DNA of 14,146 bases from DATLMR01 sp035537555. Lineage in GTDB: Bacteria > Acidobacteriota > Blastocatellia > UBA7656. Below, one piece after another: positions 5,513 to 13,500 of this stretch (positions are counted from its first letter, which is position 1; every line of letters starts with the position of its first letter). The stretch covers positions 1 through 14,146 of the forward strand of contig DATLMR010000230.1 in the NCBI GenBank assembly GCA_035537555.1, in the 5' to 3' direction. The notes below the pieces were generated by a model. The model searched no databases. It was not told where the DNA came from and saw only the letters and a program-made list of their open reading frames with translations. The translations under genes and the position numbers were made by a program.

Positions 5513-8290
5513 ATGAGCAACACGAAACCAGAGATAGTTTTTTTTGATCGGAAGCTGATCGAAGAGCGGGACTACTGGGTGGACAAGCTCGCGGGATTCT
5601 CCGAGTCGGAGACCCTCAGATTCGATCATCAGCGCGGGGGACAGTTCAACGGGCGCAACGACGCTATCGACCTGAACCTCTCCGCCGAGCTTTGTGGGAA
5701 GCTCATGAAGCTGACGAACAATGGGCCTTTCCTGCTTTACACGACGTTGATGTCGGCCCTGAAAATCTGCCTTCACAGGTACACGGGGAGGGAATCGATT
5801 GCGGTCGGCAGCCCCGCCCGGCGGCAGGGCGGGGAGTCCGGCGAGTTCGTCAATGCTCTTGCCATCGTCGATCATCTCGACGACCGCCTCTCGTTCAAAG
5901 ACTTCTTGCTCAAGCAACGGGAGACGCTGCTTGCGGCCTATTCGCGACAACGGTACCCGTTCCGGCTGCTGCGAGCCGATTTGAAGCTCCCGGAAGCCGG
6001 GAATGGCTGCCCGCTGTTCGATGTCGCGCTGACGTTGAGCGACATTCATCACCGGATGTACGAGGCAGAGCACAACATCCATATGGCGTTCGACAGAGAT
6101 GGCGACCGGGTAACGGGCCGCGTGGAGTTCAACGGGGACGCTTTTGAGCCCGGAACAATCACTGGATTTACCGGCCATTTCCTCAACCTGCTGGAGGCCG
6201 CCGTACAGAATCCGGGCGAGCGAGTCGGGAATATCCCGATGCTTACCGAAGAAGAAAGGCACAGGGTTCTCGTCGAATGGAACGACACGCGCGAGCCGAT
6301 TCCGACCGGCCTCTGCGCTCATCAGCTCTTTGAAGCCCAGGCCGAGCGAACGCCTGACGCGACCGCGCTTGAGTTCGGAAATCAAACCGTCACCTACCGG
6401 GAGTTGAACGAGAAAGCGAACCGGCTGGCCCATCACCTTATTAAATCCGGGGCCGGTCCGGAAACCGTGGTCGCACTTTCGCTCGACAGGTCCATCGACC
6501 TCATCGTCGCCCTGATGGCTATTCTAAAATCGGGCGCGGCCTATCTCCCGCTCGACCCCTCATACCCACTCCCGCGCCTTGAGTTCATGCTCGCCGACAG
6601 CCAGGCCTCCATGGCCCTCACTCAGCCTGACTTCTTACCGCTGTTTTCGGGAAAGGTGAGCGAGGTCATCTGCCCGCAAGAGATTCAAAGCCTGCTGTCG
6701 GTCGAAAGCGAGCGTAACCCCGAGGTCGAGATGAGTGAGCAGAATCTCGCCTACGTGCTCTACACGTCGGGATCGACCGGGAGGCCGAAAGGCGTGATGG
6801 TTCCGCACCGAGGGCTCTGCAATCTGGCTGGGTGGATGGAAGCGACCAATCCCCTGAGCGCGAGTGACCGGGTGTTGCAGAAGACTCCGATGAGCTTCGA
6901 CGCGTCGGTGTGGGAAGTGATAGCGCCGCTGACGGCTGGAGCGCAACTGGTGATAGCGGAACCGGGAGGGCATCAGGACAGCAGCTATCTGGTAAGGACG
7001 ATCAAGAAAGAAGGGATCACGATCTTTCAGGGAGTGCCGTCGATGCTGAAGGCGATGCTTGAGGACCCGGCCTTCAAGGAGTGTACGAGCCTGAGGCAGA
7101 TCTACAGCGGAGGGGAAGCCCTCCTCCCACATCTTCGAGACGGCCTCCTGGCTCATGGTCAGGTAGAGCTGGTCAACGTCTACGGCCCGACGGAGGCGAG
7201 CGTGGATTCGACCAGCTACGTTTTCAGTTCGGGAGATATCGGCTCGGGAGGGAAACAATCGTCTGTGCCGATAGGCAGGCCGGTGTCGAACGCCGTGGCC
7301 TACGTCCTCGGGCATTGCCTGGAGCCGGTGCCGGTGGGAGTCGAAGGAGAGTTGTACATCGGGGGCGCGGGGCTTGCGCGAGGCTACAGGGGACGGCCCG
7401 ACCTGACGGCTGAGAAGTTCATCCCTGACAGTTTCGGAGGGGAAGAGGGAGCGAGGCTCTACAGGACGGGGGACCTGGTGAGGTACGACAGGGACGGGAA
7501 CCTGGAGTTTGTGGGCAGAATAGATCAGCAGGTGAAGATAAGAGGATACGGGATAGAGCTGGGAGAGATAGAAGGAGTATTGAATGAGGCGGGAGGGATA
7601 AAAGAGGCGGTAGTGATAGCGAGGGAGGACGATAGAGGAGAGAACTACCTGGCGGCGTACATAGTGAGAGAAGAGAGCGGGATGATGAGCCAGGGAGAGC
7701 TGAGGGGGTACGTGAAAGAGAGGCTGCCTGAGTATATGGTGCCGAAGGCGTTCGTGATGATGGAGAAGATGCCGTTGTTATCGAACGGGAAGCTGGACCG
7801 CCGGGCGCTCCCTGAACCTGAAGCCGCGCGACCGGAACTTGAGCCGGGCTATGTTGCGCCTCATACCGCGATGGAAGAAGTGCTGGCCGAGTTATGGCGC
7901 GATGTCCTGGGGATTCAGAAAGTCGGCGTTAACACCAACTTCTTTTCACTGGGCGGGCATTCATTGCTTGCTACCCAGTTAATTACCAGGGTGCGCGACA
8001 CCTTTCAAGTCGAGTTGCCGTTAAAGAAATTCTTTGAGAACCCCACCATCACCGGGCTCGCGGCCACCGTTGCAGAGAGCCAGGCAGAGAAGGCGGATGA
8101 GAGCGAAATGGCGCAATTGCTCGTCCAGCTTGAGCGGCTGTCGGACGCGGAAGCTGAACTGCTGCTCGCGGGCCATGCCCCTGTCCCGGGCCAATCCGAG
8201 CTGGCGAATAACATCGGCGCGGCGGGCGAGTCCGAAGATTCCGCCCTGTCAGCCAACCGGAACAGACCGCGGTACAAAGCAAACACATAG
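5513..8290 (+). CDS. NRPS module: half-C, adenylation (Gln/Glu-like code), carrier
   Basis: A 925-residue, one-module synthetase. Residues about 15-250 are a condensation C-lobe without an N-lobe, starting at ERDYWVDKL (W22) and so lacking the HHxxxDG half; a C6-like segment (RQRYPFRLL) remains. Residues about 265-775 are an adenylation domain with all core motifs: LYTSGSTGRPKG (Y417), FDASVWE, NVYGPTE, YRTGDL, VKIRGYGIELGEIE and NGKLDR. Aligning by hand to GrsA, the ten specificity residues read D-A-W-Q-Y-G-V-V-D-K, close to the Gln code DAWQFGLIDK as I remember it; Glu or an analogue is possible. The carrier domain (FFSLGGHSLL) has its phosphopantetheine Ser at 817. A 90-residue tail with a helical LSDAEAELLL segment follows, with no thioesterase. 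GAGGA (5498-5502) lies 10 nt before the ATG. The incomplete C domain suggests an initiation module or one served by another protein in trans. Confidence 0.9.
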   Translation: MSNTKPEIVFFDRKLIEERDYWVDKLAGFSESETLRFDHQRGGQFNGRNDAIDLNLSAELCGKLMKLTNNGPFLLYTTLMSALKICLHRYTGRESIAVGSPARRQGGESGEFVNALAIVDHLDDRLSFKDFLLKQRETLLAAYSRQRYPFRLLRADLKLPEAGNGCPLFDVALTLSDIHHRMYEAEHNIHMAFDRDGDRVTGRVEFNGDAFEPGTITGFTGHFLNLLEAAVQNPGERVGNIPMLTEEERHRVLVEWNDTREPIPTGLCAHQLFEAQAERTPDATALEFGNQTVTYRELNEKANRLAHHLIKSGAGPETVVALSLDRSIDLIVALMAILKSGAAYLPLDPSYPLPRLEFMLADSQASMALTQPDFLPLFSGKVSEVICPQEIQSLLSVESERNPEVEMSEQNLAYVLYTSGSTGRPKGVMVPHRGLCNLAGWMEATNPLSASDRVLQKTPMSFDASVWEVIAPLTAGAQLVIAEPGGHQDSSYLVRTIKKEGITIFQGVPSMLKAMLEDPAFKECTSLRQIYSGGEALLPHLRDGLLAHGQVELVNVYGPTEASVDSTSYVFSSGDIGSGGKQSSVPIGRPVSNAVAYVLGHCLEPVPVGVEGELYIGGAGLARGYRGRPDLTAEKFIPDSFGGEEGARLYRTGDLVRYDRDGNLEFVGRIDQQVKIRGYGIELGEIEGVLNEAGGIKEAVVIAREDDRGENYLAAYIVREESGMMSQGELRGYVKERLPEYMVPKAFVMMEKMPLLSNGKLDRRALPEPEAARPELEPGYVAPHTAMEEVLAELWRDVLGIQKVGVNTNFFSLGGHSLLATQLITRVRDTFQVELPLKKFFENPTITGLAATVAESQAEKADESEMAQLLVQLERLSDAEAELLLAGHAPVPGQSELANNIGAAGESEDSALSANRNRPRYKANT

Positions 8291-8324
8291 GCCTCGCCTG
8301 GCCTGGACCTGTTAACAACGAAGG

Positions 8325-8337
8325 CCCGGATGCCGGG
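8325..8337 (+). other. Small GC-rich hairpin in the NRPS-sbnA gap
   Basis: CCCGG (8325-8329) pairs with CCGGG (8333-8337) around an ATG loop, in the 80-nt gap between the single-module NRPS and the SbnA-like gene. No T-run follows, so it is not a convincing terminator. In GC-rich DNA such a short hairpin may be chance. Confidence 0.25.
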
Positions 8338-8358
8338 TCGGCAGTTGCTCCAAAAATC

Positions 8359-8362
8359 GAGG
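8359..8362 (+). promoter_or_regulatory. Ribosome binding site fixing the SbnA-like start
   Basis: GAGG lies 8 nt before ATG 8371. An in-frame GTG at 8362 would start inside this same site, so ATG 8371 (MSNLVTDSVL) is the better start. Confidence 0.65.
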
Positions 8363-8370
8363 TGCAACCT

Positions 8371-9384
8371 ATGTCAAACCTAGTAACGGACAGTGTACTT
8401 TCAGCAATCGGCAACACTCCGCTGGTCAGGATGAGCCGGGTCATGGCGAGCGCCGGCTTCCACCTCTACGCAAAGCTTGAGGCCCTCAACCCGGGCGGCA
8501 GCACCAAGGACAGGCCCGCCTTCAGCGTGATCAAACACGGCATCGATACGGGAGACATTGGCCCCGGCACGGTCATCATCGAGTCCAGTTCCGGAAATAT
8601 GGGAATAGGGCTGGCGCAGGCCTGCGCGTATTTCGGCCTCCGTTTCATCTGCGTCATCGACCCGAAGACCACCCTTCAAAACATAAGACTCATGAAGGCC
8701 TACGACGCGGAGGTCGATCTGGTAAAAGACCCGGACGCAACGACCGGGGAATTCCTTCAGGCGAGGATCAAGCGCGTCGAGAGGCTGTTGACCGAAATCC
8801 CCAACAGCTTCTGGCCCAATCAGTACGCGAATAAGTACAACCCGATCGCGCACCACAAGACGATGTCCGAAATCAATGAAGCGCTCGCCGGAACTTTGGA
8901 TTACCTCTTTTGCCCGACCAGCACGTGCGGCACCTTGCGGGGCTGCTCCGAGTTCATTCGAGCCAACGGCCTCAAGGCGAGGATCATCGCGGTCGATGCC
9001 ATCGGAAGCGTGATATTCGGCGGGCAGAAGGCGAAGCGACTCATACCCGGTCACGGGGCCGCGGTGACGCCCGACCTGTACCAGCACGGCCTCGCCTACG
9101 ATTGCGTTCACGTGTCGGACCTCGAATGCATCATCGGTTGCAGGAGGCTCGTGAGGCAGGAGGCAATACTCGCAGGCGGGTCTTCGGGGGCGGTGCTGAT
9201 GGCTGTCGAAAAATATCGGGAGAAGATCGAAGACGGCGCCACCTGCGCGATGCTCTTTCCGGACCGGGGCGAGCGCTACCTGGATACCATCTACTGCGAC
9301 GAATGGGTGATTGAACATTTCGGAGACGTGTCGCATTACTGGCGGCAGCCTAGAGAGGAGCTACAATGCGCGACGGCGATATAG
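8371..9384 (+). CDS. sbnA: SbnA-like PLP synthase for L-2,3-diaminopropionate precursor
   Basis: A 337-residue member of the cysteine synthase / fold-type II PLP family. Known SbnA condenses O-phospho-L-serine with L-glutamate to give N-(1-amino-1-carboxyl-2-ethyl)-glutamic acid, which SbnB then splits to L-Dap. Seen: IGNTPLVRMS at the N-terminus, the Schiff-base lysine in GGSTKDRPA (K46), the phosphate- and substrate-loop motif SSSGNMGIGLAQ, a CPTSTCGTLRG segment and AGGSSGAVLMA near the C-terminus. The length matches the family. Assignment to SbnA rather than an ordinary cysteine synthase rests on the LYAKLEALNPGGSTKDRPA context, the SFWPNQYANKYNP segment and, above all, the overlapping SbnB-like partner; no cysteine-biosynthesis genes are nearby. 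Cytoplasmic. It lies between two NRPS genes, so it most likely supplies a Dap building block. Its last 19 nt overlap the next gene, implying translational coupling. Confidence 0.88.
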   Translation: MSNLVTDSVLSAIGNTPLVRMSRVMASAGFHLYAKLEALNPGGSTKDRPAFSVIKHGIDTGDIGPGTVIIESSSGNMGIGLAQACAYFGLRFICVIDPKTTLQNIRLMKAYDAEVDLVKDPDATTGEFLQARIKRVERLLTEIPNSFWPNQYANKYNPIAHHKTMSEINEALAGTLDYLFCPTSTCGTLRGCSEFIRANGLKARIIAVDAIGSVIFGGQKAKRLIPGHGAAVTPDLYQHGLAYDCVHVSDLECIIGCRRLVRQEAILAGGSSGAVLMAVEKYREKIEDGATCAMLFPDRGERYLDTIYCDEWVIEHFGDVSHYWRQPREELQCATAI

Positions 9385-10409
9385 TCGTACTCAGAGGCCA
9401 TGAAGTTGAGGGCATATTGAATGGGCGAGAACTCGACATTGTCGATCTCGTGGGCAGGGCATACGTCGCCCACCGGCAGGGAATGACATCCCTTCCTCAC
9501 TCTTCCTTCCTCCGCTTTGCCGACAGCGACTCGAATCGAATAATAGCGTTGCCCGCGCACCTGGGCGGTGAGTTCGGCAAGGCGGGCATCAAGTGGGTAT
9601 CGTCCTTTCCCGGCAACGTCGAGAGAGGGCTCGACCGCGCGTCGGCGGTTCTGGTGCTCAACTCGACCGAGACGGGCAGACCGGAGGCGATCCTCGAAGG
9701 GTCGGTCATCAGCGCCAGGCGGACCGCGGCGAGCGCCGCCCTCGCCGCCCGCGCGCTCCACGAGCGGGCCGAGACGGACCTGGGCCTGATCGGGTGCGGG
9801 CTGATCAATCGCGAGATAGCCCGGTTCGTCCTCGCCGTACGGCCCGAGATCCGCCGCCTCGTCATCCACGATGTGGACCCGCAGAGAGCGGCCGATTTCA
9901 AACGAAAGTTCGAGTATGAAGCAGAAGGAATAGTGGTCGAGATAGAGGTGCGTGCCGAGCGCGTGATGAAGAGGACGCGCCTTCTCTCGCTCGCCACCAC
10001 GGCGATAACCAGTCACATCTCGGATCTCGGCGGCTTGAACGAAGGAAGCACGATCCTTCACATCTCTCTAAGGGACCTCTCACCGGAAATCATCCTGGCC
10101 TGCGATAACGTCGTGGACGACCCGGACCACGTGTGCCGCGCGCAGACTTCGGTGCATCTCGCGGAGCAGCAGGTCGGCCACCGCTCGTTCATACGGTGCT
10201 GTCTCGCGGACGTACTCACGGGCTCGTCGCCCGCGCGCCGCGACGAGAAGAGTATCGTCGTATTCAGTCCCTTCGGCCTCGGGATACTGGACGTAGCGCT
10301 CGGGAAGCTGGTCCTTGAGGAAGGGATCAAGCTAGGCAAGGCCACGGTCATCGATTCCTTTCTGCCATCTTCATGGGCCGGCAGTATGGCCCACGGCCCG
10401 CGAACCTGA
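9366..10409 (+). CDS. sbnB: SbnB-like dehydrogenase releasing L-2,3-diaminopropionate
   Basis: A 347-residue member of the ornithine cyclodeaminase / mu-crystallin family. Known SbnB oxidatively hydrolyses N-(1-amino-1-carboxyl-2-ethyl)-glutamate with NAD+ to give L-Dap, 2-oxoglutarate and NADH. Seen: the conserved substrate-region lysine in GIKWVSSFP (K76), the SARRTAA motif (about 117-122) and a Rossmann nucleotide loop GCGLIN (143-148). The second strand ends HDVD, and the acid at D169 fits NAD(H) rather than NADP(H). The C-terminal FSPFGLGILDVALGKLV segment is typical of the family. The start at ATG 9366 is supported by GAGGAG (9355-9360), 5 nt upstream and inside the SbnA-like gene; the two genes overlap by 19 nt. 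Fusion-like pairing with the SbnA-like gene is the strongest evidence for Dap rather than another ornithine cyclodeaminase activity. The protein is complete and close to family length. Confidence 0.88.
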   Translation: MRDGDIVVLRGHEVEGILNGRELDIVDLVGRAYVAHRQGMTSLPHSSFLRFADSDSNRIIALPAHLGGEFGKAGIKWVSSFPGNVERGLDRASAVLVLNSTETGRPEAILEGSVISARRTAASAALAARALHERAETDLGLIGCGLINREIARFVLAVRPEIRRLVIHDVDPQRAADFKRKFEYEAEGIVVEIEVRAERVMKRTRLLSLATTAITSHISDLGGLNEGSTILHISLRDLSPEIILACDNVVDDPDHVCRAQTSVHLAEQQVGHRSFIRCCLADVLTGSSPARRDEKSIVVFSPFGLGILDVALGKLVLEEGIKLGKATVIDSFLPSSWAGSMAHGPRT

Positions 10410-10435
10410 GATCGGGCCTACGTGGCAAAAGATCC

Positions 10436-10469
10436 GTCCGGCGACAGGATGGCCGTCGCGCCGTCGGAC
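10436..10469 (+). other. Imperfect stem-loop in the sbnB-NRPS gap
   Basis: GTCCG (10436-10440) pairs with CGGAC (10465-10469), and GCGAC (10441-10445) with GTCGC (10455-10459), around a 9-nt loop and with a 5-nt bulge (GCCGT) on the 3' side. It lies in the 104-nt gap before the multimodular NRPS, the longest gap in the window. No T-run follows, so it is not a canonical terminator. It could affect read-through or mRNA processing. Found by eye only. The rest of the gap shows no promoter that I would defend. Confidence 0.35.
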
Positions 10470-10502
10470 TCGACTGACCGGAGCCATTTGCTCACGCTGA
10501 CC

Positions 10503-10507
10503 GAGGA
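10503..10507 (+). promoter_or_regulatory. Ribosome binding site fixing the large NRPS start
   Basis: GAGGA is 6 nt before ATG 10514 but only 3 nt before the in-frame ATG 10511, so ATG 10514 is the likelier start. The two choices differ by one Met. Confidence 0.6.
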
Positions 10508-10513
10508 TTGATG

Positions 10514-13500
10514 ATGAGCGATTATTCCACACGTCTGGCGAACCTTTCGCGAGCCAAGCTCCAGCTCCTCGCAAGACACCTTAAGAGCAAAGAAGAGCAC
10601 TCCGCGCCGCGCCTGTCGTTACGCCGCCGGGAGAAAGATGACCCTTCCGCGCCGCTGTCTTTCGCCCAGGAACGCCTCTGGTTCCTCGATCAGATGAACC
10701 CGGGCGACCCCGCGTACAACGTCTCATGCGCCGTCAGCCTCAGAGGGAGCCTGGATGCGAAGGCGCTCGAACTCAGCCTGAGCGAGATAGTGCGAAGGCA
10801 TGAAGTCTTAAGGACGACGCTCGTCATGCGCGGGGGCATAGCGACGCAGGTCATCCACGAATACGAGCCATTGAGTCTCCCGCTAGTCGAGCTCTCGGCC
10901 CTCTCCGAGTCGAGGCGGCAGGAAGAGATGATGGCGCTCGCGGTCGCTGATGACCGCAGGGCTTTCGATCTGGCCAGGGGCCCTCTGTTTCGTTCATGCC
11001 TGCTCAAGCTGGATCGATTCGAGCACGTGCTTTTGCTATCGATGCATCACGTCGTCGCCGATGCGTGGTCGATAGGAGTCCTGGTTCGCGAGCTAACCGC
11101 GCTTTACGAAGCCTTTTCGACCGGCAAGCCCTCGCCGCTGCCCGAGCTGCCGATCCAGTACGCCGACTTCGCGCTTTGGCAACGAGAGTGGCTGAAGGGT
11201 GAAGTCCTCGACAAGCAGGTTAGCTACTGGAAAGAGCGCATCGGCAGCTCGCCTCCGAGCCTTGAGCTGCCGACCGACAGGCGGAGGCCGGCCTTCCATT
11301 CGTCGAAGGGTGAAACGCAGACGCTGGTCCTTGGCCCCGACATTTGCGAAGCGCTCTCGCAGCGTTGTCAGCAGATGCAGGTGACGCAATTCGTCTGGCT
11401 GCTTGCGACCTTTAACGTGTTGCTCTACCGCTACTCCGGTCAGGAGGACATGCTAGTCGGAACTCCCATCGCCTGCCGCAACCGGGGAGAGATCGAGGGG
11501 TTGATCGGCTTCTTCGTCAACACTCTGGTGATGCGGACCGAGCTTTCGGGCAAACCGTCCTTTAGGGACGTGGTCTCCCGTGTCCGTGACGCTGCTCTCG
11601 CGGCGCACGCTCACCAGGACCTCCCTCTGGAAAAACTCGTCGAGGAACTTCAACCTGGGCGAAGCCTGAACCGCCAGCCCCTGTTTCAGGTCGTCTTCTC
11701 TTTGCAGAACGCTCCGATGCCCGATGTCAGGTTGTCCGGCCTGAGCCTGAAAATGCTCGAAACGCAGAGGTCTACTTCGAAGTTCGACCTGCTCCTGTTC
11801 GTCAGGGAAAGCGACGAAGGCCTGGCCTGTAGCATGGAGTACGACACAGACCTTTTCGACTCGGAGACGATACGGCGCATGCTGAGCCATTTCCGGGTTC
11901 TTCTGGAAAGGGTGATGGAAGATCCCGACCGGCGAATTGCCGAGGTGCCTTTATTGACGGAGGGAGAGCGAAAAGAAATCCTGTTCGACTGGAACGCGAC
12001 CTCTTCGCCTTACCCGGCGCACGCCTGCATCCACGAGCTCTTCCAGGCCCAGGCTTCCCTCACCCCCGACTCCATTGCGCTCGCCTGGGCCGATCAATCC
12101 CTCTCTTATCGCGACCTCAACTCCAGGGCCAACCAGCTCGCTGGCTTCCTCCTCTCGCTCGGCCTCGGCCCCGACTCCCTGACCGCCGTTTGCCTTCGCC
12201 GCTCTCCCGACCTCATCGTCGCTCTGCTGGCCATCCTCAAAGCAGGCGGCGCTTACCTCCCTCTTGACCCCGACTACCCTCTCGACCGCCTAGATTTCAT
12301 GATGGAAGACTCATCCATCAAGCTCCTGCTCACGCATCAGAGCCTCGCTCACCTCCTCCCCAACCGCTCTGGCTCGCTGCTGTGCCTCGACTCTCGGCAG
12401 GCCGAGCTCTCGCTCTTCAGCCCTGACGACCTCAATGTCGAGCTCAGCCCTGACAACCTCGCCTACGCCATGTACACGTCTGGCTCGACGGGCAGGCCCA
12501 AGGCCATCGCTATCACGCACAGGGGCGTCGTCAGGCTCGTCAAGGAGAATACCTTCGCCAGGATGGACGAGCGCGAAGTCTTCCTTCAGATGGCTCCCGT
12601 CTCCTTCGACGCGTCGACGTTCGAGATATGGGGAGCGCTGCTCAACGGGGGGAAGCTTGTGATGATGGGCGAGCAGAAGGCGACGCTTGAAGAGATCGGG
12701 GAGGCGATCGCCGAGTACGCAGTGACGACTCTGTGGCTGACGGCGGGGCTGTTTCACCAGATGGTGGAGAGGAACCTGGAGGGGCTAAGGGGGCTGAGAC
12801 AGCTGCTGGCCGGGGGAGACGTGCTGCGAGTCGAAGAGGTGAAGAAGGTGCTTGAGGGGTTGGAGGGGATAGAGCTGATAAACGGGTACGGGCCGACAGA
12901 GAGCACGACGTTTGCGAGCTGCGAGGTGATGAGGAGAGGCTACGAGGTGGGGCAGAGCGTGGCGATAGGGAGGCCGATAGCGAACACGGAAGTCTACGTG
13001 CTGGACGAGCGGATGGAGGCGGTGCCAGTAGGGGTTACGGGGGAGATCTACATAGGAGGGGCGGGGCTCGCGAGGGGGTACATAGGGAGGGCGGAGCTGA
13101 CGGCGGAGAAGTTCCTGCCGCACCCGCACGCGGTCGAAGGGGGGAGGCGGCTCTACAGGACGGGCGATCTGGGGAGGTATAGAAGAGACGGGGCGATAGA
13201 GTTCATAGGGCGGGAGGACAATCAGGTAAAGATCAGAGGGTACAGGGTGGAGTTGGGAGAGGTGGAGGCGGCGCTTGAAGAGCAGGAGGAGGTGAGGCAG
13301 GCGGTGGTAGTGGTGAAGGAGGGGGCGGGAGGAGACAAGAGGCTGGTGGCGTACGTGGAGAGCGAAGGGGGCAGAGAGGCAGAGGCAGAGATAAGGGAGA
13401 GGTTGAGGAAGAGGGTGCCTGAGTACATGGTGCCGAGCGGGATAGAGGTGATCGAGGAGATGCCGCTGACGGCCAACGGGAAGGTGGATCGAGGAGGGTT

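Noticed and set aside
4025..6436. An 803-codon open frame on the minus strand.
   Set aside because: It lies antisense to the radical-SAM and NRPS genes, crosses their boundary, has low-complexity Arg/Glu/Val-rich translation and matches no family I recognise. GC-rich coding DNA commonly produces such shadow frames.
8325..8337. A Rho-independent terminator after the 5513-8290 NRPS.
   Set aside because: The stem has only 5 bp and no T-run follows. The next gene is functionally linked and in the same direction.
8401..9336. A 311-codon minus-strand open frame opposite the SbnA-like gene.
   Set aside because: It mirrors a strongly supported PLP enzyme, its translation has no recognisable fold, and no ribosome binding site was seen.
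8371..9384. Ordinary cysteine synthase (CysK/CysM).
   Set aside because: The family fold is the same, but the overlapping SbnB-like partner and the NRPS context fit diaminopropionate synthesis much better.
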